In this document: positions 40,698-45,793 of the stretch, in pieces
Layout of the letters: every line of letters starts with the position of its first letter
How positions within the stretch are numbered: position 1 is the first letter of the stretch
NCBI RefSeq assembly: GCF_007713735.2
Contig: NZ_VMNW02000077.1
Span: 1-45,793 of the forward strand
Source: Amycolatopsis acidicola
GTDB lineage: Bacteria > Actinomycetota > Actinomycetes > Mycobacteriales > Pseudonocardiaceae
Direction: 5' to 3'
DNA length: 45,793 nt
Program-made: the position numbers and the translations under genes
Notes under the pieces: model-generated
Seen by the model: only the letters and a program-made list of their open reading frames with translations
Database searches by the model: none
What the model was told of the DNA's origin: nothing

Positions 40698-41483
40698 ATG
40701 GTTCCTGCTCTCCGCCTGAACAACGACGTCGAAATACCCAGCCTCGGCCTCGGGGTGTACAAGATCCCGGACGACGAGGTCGAACAGGTGGTGCACACCG
40801 CTGTCGAGGCTGGGTACCGCAGCATCGACACCGCCACGCTGTACCGCAACGAGCGCGGCGTCGGCGCCGCCGTGCGCTCGAGCGGGCTGCCGCGCGAGGA
40901 ACTGTTCGTCACCACCAAGCTGTGGAACACCGAGCACGGGTACGAAAAAGCACTGCGCGCGTTCGACGCCAGCCTGGGGAAGCTCGGGCTCGACTACGTG
41001 GACCTGTACCTGATCCACTGGCCGGAACCGGACCAGGACCTGTACGTGGAGACCTGGCGGGCGCTGGAGAAGATCGCTTCGGACGGGCGGGCCAGGGCGA
41101 TCGGCGTGTCCAACTTCGGCACGGCCGAACTCGAGCGGCTGATCAAGGAGTCCGACGTGGTGCCCGCCGTCAACCAGGTGGAACTGCACCCGGCGAGGCA
41201 GCAGGCCGCGCTGCGCGCCTTCGACACCGAACACGGCATCGTCACCGAATCCTGGAGCCCGCTGGCCCGCGGCAGGCAGCTCTCGCACGAGATCATCACC
41301 ACGATCGCCGGCAAGCACAACAAGTCGCCCGCGCAGGTCGTACTGCGCTGGCACCTCGAGATGGGCCTCGTGGCGATCCCGAAGTCCGTGTCTCCCAAGC
41401 GGATCAGGGAGAACATCGACATCTTCGACTTCGAGCTCGACCCCCAGGACATCGCCGCCATAGCGACACTGGAGCACGGCTAG
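40698..41483 (+). CDS. Aldo/keto reductase
   Basis: This 261-residue NADPH-dependent reductase of the AKR superfamily reduces aldehydes and ketones. The catalytic tetrad is readable: Asp and Tyr in SIDTATLYRNE, Lys in TTKLWN, His in YLIHWPEP. The NADPH-binding IPKSVSPKRIREN lies near the C-terminus. It resembles 2,5-diketo-gluconate reductases and actinobacterial methylglyoxal reductases. It lies 26 bases after the peroxidase stop, with an AAAGGCGG ribosome site, and is probably co-transcribed. It may detoxify carbonyls formed under oxidative stress. Confidence 0.92.
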   Translation: MVPALRLNNDVEIPSLGLGVYKIPDDEVEQVVHTAVEAGYRSIDTATLYRNERGVGAAVRSSGLPREELFVTTKLWNTEHGYEKALRAFDASLGKLGLDYVDLYLIHWPEPDQDLYVETWRALEKIASDGRARAIGVSNFGTAELERLIKESDVVPAVNQVELHPARQQAALRAFDTEHGIVTESWSPLARGRQLSHEIITTIAGKHNKSPAQVVLRWHLEMGLVAIPKSVSPKRIRENIDIFDFELDPQDIAAIATLEHG

Positions 41484-41572
41484 GTTCTGTTTTGTAAGCG
41501 GCGGAGCCGGTTGCGGTGGGCCGTCACAGGTTCCCTACCCGCACCGCCACGCAAACCACATCTGAACACTCC
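41484..41572. other. Non-coding spacer between convergent genes
   Basis: This 89-base gap includes GTTTTGTAAGCGGCGGAGCC and a possible stem GCGGTG (41513-41518) / CACCGC (41542-41547). The stem is short, and there is no T-run. It may be a terminator or a dispersed element. Confidence 0.35.
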
Positions 41573-41896
41573 CTAACCCTCGAAGACGAGGGCGGCCGCC
41601 ACCGCGGGGATCAGCACGAGAGCGGTGGCGGCCAGCCAGTAACGTCCGCGAGGGGCGCCGAGTTTGGGGCGCAGCCAGGCGTTCGGGCCCGCGACGCAGA
41701 CGGCGAGCACCGCCCAGAGCGGGATCGTGATCATCAGCGCGGGCGTGACCCCGTCGTCCCCGGCGCGGTCCCGCAGCGCCCAGCCGAGCGCGATCGCGAT
41801 CTCGTGCCCGAGCAGGCCCGCGAACAGCACGGGGTAGTAGGCGAGCACGCTCAACGCGAGGTTCAGCACGGCCCAGCAGGCCCATCGCCAGCGCAT
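41573..41896 (-). CDS. Small hypothetical membrane protein
   Basis: This 107-residue protein has three membrane helices: CWAVLNLALSVLAYYPVLFAGLLG, ALMITIPLWAVLAVCVAGPNAW and YWLAATALVLIPAVAAALVF. I recognise no family. The ATG at 41896 is preferred to the GTG at 41908 because a GGGGG tract lies 11 bases before it and overlaps the GTG. It is 45 bases downstream of fadB on the same strand and may be co-transcribed. It could be a general membrane protein; nothing points to a specific role. Confidence 0.65.
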   Translation of the reverse strand: MRWRWACWAVLNLALSVLAYYPVLFAGLLGHEIAIALGWALRDRAGDDGVTPALMITIPLWAVLAVCVAGPNAWLRPKLGAPRGRYWLAATALVLIPAVAAALVFEG

Positions 41897-41941
41897 GCCC
41901 GGTGCCACCCCCGAATCATGCCGGGGGCGGCACCGGGTCCG

Positions 41942-44050
41942 TCACGCGGGGACCGAAGCCACCCCGGGAGCCAGGAACGGCTTCCCGTTGACCTTCGCCG
42001 AAATGCCCTCGCGGTCGAGGTACGGCGTGATACCACCGAGCCAGAACGGCCAGCCCGCACCGAGGATCAGGCACAGGTCGATGTCCTGCGCCTCGGCGAC
42101 CACACCTTCGTCGAGCATGATCCGGATCTCCTCGGCGATCGCGGCGAGCGCGCGCTCACGCACCTCTTCCGCCGTCGAGACCTTGTCGCCCTGCTGCCAC
42201 AGCTCGGCGACCTCCGGGTCCACCTGCTGGTTGCCGGCGGAGTCCCACTGCCACACCCCGGTCTTGCCCGCGTCGACGAACCGCTTGAGGTTGTCGCTCA
42301 CGCGGAACCGGCCGGGGAAGGCGCCGTGCAGCGTCTCGCCGACGTGCAGCGCGATCGCCGGGCCGACCAGCTGCGTCAGCACCAGCGGCGACATCGGCAG
42401 GCCCAGCGGGTCCAGCGCGTGATCGGCCACATCGAACGGGGTGCCCTCGTCGATCGCGGTCAGCACCTCGCCGAGGAACCGCAGCAGCAGCCTGTTCACC
42501 ACGAACGCGGGCGCGTCCTTGACCAGCACGCTGGACTTCTTCAGCTGCTTGCCCACGGCGAACGCGGTGGCCAGCGAAGCGTCGTCCGTGCGCTCGCCGC
42601 GCACGATCTCCAGCAGCGGCAGCACGGCGACCGGGTTGAAGAAGTGGAACCCGACCACGCGCTCCGGGTGCCGCAGCTTCGCCGCCATTTCGCTGACCGA
42701 CAGCGAGGACGTGTTCGTCGCGAGGATCGCTTCGGGCGAGACGTACTGCTCCAGCTCCCCGAACACCTGCTGCTTGACGCCCATCTCCTCGAACACGGCC
42801 TCGATCACGAAGTCCGCGTCGGCGAAGGCCGCCTTGTCCAGCGAGCCGGAGACGAGTGCCTTCAGCCGGTTCGCCTCGTCCGGCGAAATCCGCTTCTTGC
42901 CCAGCAGCTTGTCGATCTCACCGTGCACATAGGACACACCCTTGTCGATGCGCGCCTGGTCCACGTCGGTGAGCACCACCGGCACCTTGAGCCGCCGCAC
43001 GAACAACAGCGCCAGCTGCGAGGCCATCAGCCCCGCGCCCACCACGCCGACCTTGTTCACCTTGCGTGCCAACGACTTGTCCGGCGCGCCGGCCGGACGC
43101 TTGGCGCGCCTGTTGACCAGGTTGAACGAGTACAGCCCGGCGCGCAGCGTGTCGCTCATCAGCAGTTCGGCGAGGCCGTCGGTCTCCGCCGCGAAGCCGG
43201 AGTCGAGGTCGTTGTCCTTCGCCAGCGCCAGCAGCTCCACGGCCTTGGTCGCGCCGGGCGACGCGCCGTGCGTCTTGCCGTCCACAATGGACTTCGCGCG
43301 GGCGATCGCGTTGTCCCAGCCCGCGCCGCGGTCGATCTCGGGGCGTGCCGGGGTGAGCTCGCCGTTGACGACCTTCGCCAGCCACAGCAGCGACTGCTCC
43401 AGGTAGTCGGCCGAGTCGAACACCTCGTCCACGATGCCCAGCTTCGCGGCCTTGGCCACGTTCAGCATCTTGTTCTGGTTCAAGGCGTTCTCGATGATCA
43501 CCGTGACCGCGGCGTCCGGCCCGATCAGGTTCGGCAGCAGCTGCGTGCCGCCCCAGCCGGGGAACAGGCCGAGGAACACCTCGGGGAACGCGATCGCCGC
43601 GGTGTTTTCCGACAGCGTGCGGTAGTGGCAGGACAGCGCCAGCTCGAGCCCGCCGCCCATCACCGCGCCGTTGACGAAGGCGAAGGTGGGGATCTTGGAG
43701 TCGAGCAGCCGGCGGAACACGGTGTGCCCGGTCTCCGCGATTTCCCTTGCCAGCGCCGGATCCGACACCGCCTCGACGCCGGAGAGGTCGGCCCCGACGG
43801 CGAAGACGAACGGCTTGCCGGTGACCGCGATGGCGGCCGGGTCCGCCGCGAACGCCTCGTCGATCGCGGCGTTCAGGCTGACCAGCCCCTGCGGCCCGAA
43901 GGTGGACGGGCGGGTGTGGTCGTGCCCGTTGTCGAGCGTGATCAGGGCGACCTGCTTGTCCAGGCCGGGTACGTTCACCAGCCGGGTGACCGCGGTGGTC
44001 ACTACCTCGTCTCCGAACGCGGCTTTCGCTTGCTCGGCGGTGAAAGTCAC
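41942..44050 (-). CDS. fadB: Fatty-acid oxidation alpha subunit (hydratase/3-hydroxyacyl-CoA dehydrogenase)
   Basis: This 702-residue bifunctional enzyme has an N-terminal enoyl-CoA hydratase domain (about 1-200) with the oxyanion and catalytic region NGAVMGGGLELALSCHYR and FPEVFLGLFPGWGGTQLLPN. The NAD-binding VNKVGVVGAGLMASQLALL follows near 333. The dehydrogenase signature FFNPVAVLPLLEIVRG comes next, followed by two C-terminal 3HCDH domains. It performs the second and third steps of beta-oxidation. The GTG start overlaps the thiolase stop (GTGA), so the two are coupled and form the usual complex. Confidence 0.95.
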   Translation of the reverse strand: MTFTAEQAKAAFGDEVVTTAVTRLVNVPGLDKQVALITLDNGHDHTRPSTFGPQGLVSLNAAIDEAFAADPAAIAVTGKPFVFAVGADLSGVEAVSDPALAREIAETGHTVFRRLLDSKIPTFAFVNGAVMGGGLELALSCHYRTLSENTAAIAFPEVFLGLFPGWGGTQLLPNLIGPDAAVTVIIENALNQNKMLNVAKAAKLGIVDEVFDSADYLEQSLLWLAKVVNGELTPARPEIDRGAGWDNAIARAKSIVDGKTHGASPGATKAVELLALAKDNDLDSGFAAETDGLAELLMSDTLRAGLYSFNLVNRRAKRPAGAPDKSLARKVNKVGVVGAGLMASQLALLFVRRLKVPVVLTDVDQARIDKGVSYVHGEIDKLLGKKRISPDEANRLKALVSGSLDKAAFADADFVIEAVFEEMGVKQQVFGELEQYVSPEAILATNTSSLSVSEMAAKLRHPERVVGFHFFNPVAVLPLLEIVRGERTDDASLATAFAVGKQLKKSSVLVKDAPAFVVNRLLLRFLGEVLTAIDEGTPFDVADHALDPLGLPMSPLVLTQLVGPAIALHVGETLHGAFPGRFRVSDNLKRFVDAGKTGVWQWDSAGNQQVDPEVAELWQQGDKVSTAEEVRERALAAIAEEIRIMLDEGVVAEAQDIDLCLILGAGWPFWLGGITPYLDREGISAKVNGKPFLAPGVASVPA

Positions 44051-45279
44051 TTGTCACTCCCGTCGTAGGCCGGGTTCTCCCAGAGCACGGAGCCGCCCAT
44101 GCCGATCCCGATGCACATCGTGGTGAGGCCGTAGCGGACCTCGGGGTGTTCGGCGAACTGGCGTGAGAGCTGGGTCATCAGCCGGACGCCGGACGAGGCC
44201 AGCGGATGGCCGCAGGCGATCGCGCCGCCCCACGGGTTCACGCGCTCGTCGGTGGCGTCGAGGCCGAAGTGATCGAGGAAGGCGAGCACCTGCACGGCGA
44301 ACGCCTCGTTGATCTCGAACAGCCCGATGTCCGAAATGGACAGACCGGTGCGGGCGAGCAGCTTTTCGGTGGCAGGCACCGGGCCGATGCCCATCACCTC
44401 GGGCTCGACCCCGGCGAACGAGTAGCCGACCAGCCGCATCCCGACCGGCAGGCCCAGCTCGCGGGCGGTGTCCTCGTCCGCGAGGATCGCGCCGGTGGCC
44501 CCGTCGTTCAGGCCCGCCGCGTTGCCTGCGGTGACCCGGCCGTGCGGGCGGAAGGGCGTCTTGAGTCCGGCCAGCTGCTCGACGGTGGTGCCGGGGCGCG
44601 GCGGCTCGTCCTCGGTGGCCAGGCCCCAGCCCAACTCGGCGTTGCGGATGGCGACGGGCACCAGCTCGGGCCCGATCTTGCCTGCCTTCACCGCGTCCGC
44701 GTAGCGTTCCTGGCTCTGCGCCGCGTATTCGTCGGTGCGCTGCTTGGTGATCTCGGGGAAGCGGTCGTGCACGTTCTCGGCGGTCTGGCCCATCACGAGT
44801 GCCGTCGGGTCGACGAGCTTGTCGGCCACGATGCGCGGGTTCGGGTCGACGCCCTCGCCCATCGGATGGCGGCCCATGTGCTCGACGCCGCCCGCGATCG
44901 CGATGTCGTAGGCGCCGAACCCGATGCCGCCGGCGATCGACGTGACCGCCGTCATCGCGCCCGCGCACATCCTGTCGATCGCGAAGCCCGGTACGGACTT
45001 CGGCAGCCCGGCCAGCAGCGCGGCCGTGCGGCCGATCGTCAGGCCCTGGTCGCCGGTCTGGGTCGTGGCGGCGATCGCCACGTCGTCCACCCGCTCCGGT
45101 GGCAGCTCGGGGTGACGGCGCATCAGTTCGCGGATCACCTTGACCACCAGGTCATCGGCGCGGGTGCCGGCGTAGATGCCCTTGTCGCCCACCTTGCCGA
45201 ACGGGGTGCGAACCCCTTCGACGAAGGCCACGTTGCGCACCGCGCGGGGCGTGGACGCCGCCATGGGTGTTGCGGCCAC
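44047..45279 (-). CDS. fadA: Acetyl-CoA C-acyltransferase (thiolase)
   Basis: This 410-residue thiolase cleaves 3-ketoacyl-CoA to acetyl-CoA and a shortened acyl-CoA. The nucleophilic cysteine is in IDRMCAGAMTAV, the catalytic histidine in WGGAIACGHPLASSGVR and the second cysteine in TMCIGIGMGG. NEAFAVQVLAF is also conserved. Length is normal. The start is GTG at 45279 with a GAGGAGACACC ribosome site; an internal ATG six codons in is possible. It is the first gene of the fadA-fadB operon, with an operator-like palindrome 53-68 bases upstream. Confidence 0.95.
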   Translation of the reverse strand: MAATPMAASTPRAVRNVAFVEGVRTPFGKVGDKGIYAGTRADDLVVKVIRELMRRHPELPPERVDDVAIAATTQTGDQGLTIGRTAALLAGLPKSVPGFAIDRMCAGAMTAVTSIAGGIGFGAYDIAIAGGVEHMGRHPMGEGVDPNPRIVADKLVDPTALVMGQTAENVHDRFPEITKQRTDEYAAQSQERYADAVKAGKIGPELVPVAIRNAELGWGLATEDEPPRPGTTVEQLAGLKTPFRPHGRVTAGNAAGLNDGATGAILADEDTARELGLPVGMRLVGYSFAGVEPEVMGIGPVPATEKLLARTGLSISDIGLFEINEAFAVQVLAFLDHFGLDATDERVNPWGGAIACGHPLASSGVRLMTQLSRQFAEHPEVRYGLTTMCIGIGMGGSVLWENPAYDGSDK

Positions 45280-45331
45280 GGTGTCTCCTCACGGGAAATT
45301 TCGGGGGTTGTACTCCCGCACCATAGCCCTT

Positions 45332-45347
45332 GTTACCCGTCGGTAAC
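45332..45347 (-). promoter_or_regulatory. Palindromic operator upstream of fadAB
   Basis: GTTACC-CGTC-GGTAAC is a perfect 6-base inverted repeat. On the minus strand a TATGGT hexamer (45325-45320) could be the -10, placing the palindrome over the -35 and spacer. That is a repressor position, probably for a TetR- or GntR-type fatty-acid regulator encoded elsewhere. Confidence 0.55.
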
Positions 45348-45454
45348 CAGTCAGCTCCCCCTGTCGAGTGCGTCACTCCGGAACAGTTCACTCCAGGGGC
45401 CGGTGATGGTTTGTGCACAGGGTGGAAGGGGGTTGGCGGATGGTGCGCGCGACG

Positions 45455-45793
45455 CACGGCGAACCCGCTCTGCACGGCGAAGCCCGCTCTGCACGGCGAA
45501 GCCCGCTCCGCAGAGCGAAGCCGCTCCGCACAGCGAAGCCGCGAAGCGCTCGCGGCGATCCCGGCCCGCGAAGCAGCGAAGCGGATGCCACGATCCCGCC
45601 CGCGAAGCGCCTTCGCACCCCCAGCTAGCGAAGCCGAAGCCCCGAAGCCACTCCCCACTCAACCTGCGTGAAGCAGCGAAGGGCCCGAAGCGCTCCTCGC
45701 CGGCGAAGCGCCTACGCAGCTCACCCCAGCGAAAGCCGCCGCCCGGCGGCGCAGCCCACCGCAGCAAAGGCCCGCCCCAGCGAAGCCGCCGCC
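45455..45793. repeat. GCGAAGC-rich degenerate tandem repeats
   Basis: Units of 18-19 bases close to CACGGCGAAGCCCGCTCTG run head to tail at 45455, 45473, 45492, 45511 and 45529. The array then decays into scattered GCGAAGC and CGAAG copies up to the right window edge. All frames are low-complexity strings, so I call no gene. From 45280 to 45454 the DNA holds the fadA promoter and operator and otherwise nothing I recognise. Confidence 0.7.

Noticed and set aside
41516..44068. An 850-codon open frame on the plus strand
   Set aside because: It is antisense to fadB, which has complete domains and catalytic residues.

Overview
The window is high-GC actinobacterial chromosome with many GTG starts. 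Family content and gene order point to the Pseudonocardiaceae, most likely Amycolatopsis or a close relative; this is inferred from gene content, not from a database match. I see no rRNA, tRNA, CRISPR array, phage gene or transposase. Nearly all of the DNA is coding. The exceptions are the two window ends and 21113-21759, which hold repeats or low-complexity DNA.

Layout. 1-400: tandem 159-bp repeats with strong palindromes. 401-580: small zinc-ribbon protein. 1000-4531: glutamine-synthetase-like ligase, a gene abutting it that codes for a C39-peptidase-like protein, and a convergent cationic amino acid permease. 4632-19406: a conserved housekeeping block, sigA-ppgK-suhB-cei-DUF4193-DUF3093-dut-DUF3710-hydrolase-OB fold-DUF3159-ceoC-ceoB-K+ transporter-RNA methyltransferase. 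As I recall the Mycobacterium tuberculosis map, it mirrors Rv2703 to Rv2689c in order and relative orientation. A LysE exporter and a cupin/TetR pair have been inserted. 19378-25412: small enzymes, an aldehyde dehydrogenase and dxs. 25420-27683: an AAA+ ATPase coupled to a TPR membrane protein.

27730-41483 is the accessory region of most interest. On the minus strand a tight six-gene operon (PF03640-type lipoprotein, DUF4142 protein, di-heme ferric-reductase-like membrane protein, [3Fe-4S] ferredoxin, FAD reductase, XRE regulator) runs from a putative ECF promoter to a strong terminator. On the plus strand lie an ECF sigma/anti-sigma pair, a DUF1996 protein with a long Thr-rich insert, a second PF03640-type lipoprotein with a second sigma/anti-sigma pair, a two-component system, a heme peroxidase and an aldo/keto reductase. 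Three sites match TGAAC-N17-CGT. They precede the redox operon, the DUF1996 gene and the second lipoprotein-sigma operon. I infer an envelope redox or stress regulon controlled by one or both ECF sigma factors.

41573-45279: a small membrane protein and the fatty-acid beta-oxidation pair fadA-fadB, with a palindromic operator upstream. 45455 to the end: GCGAAGC-rich repeats.
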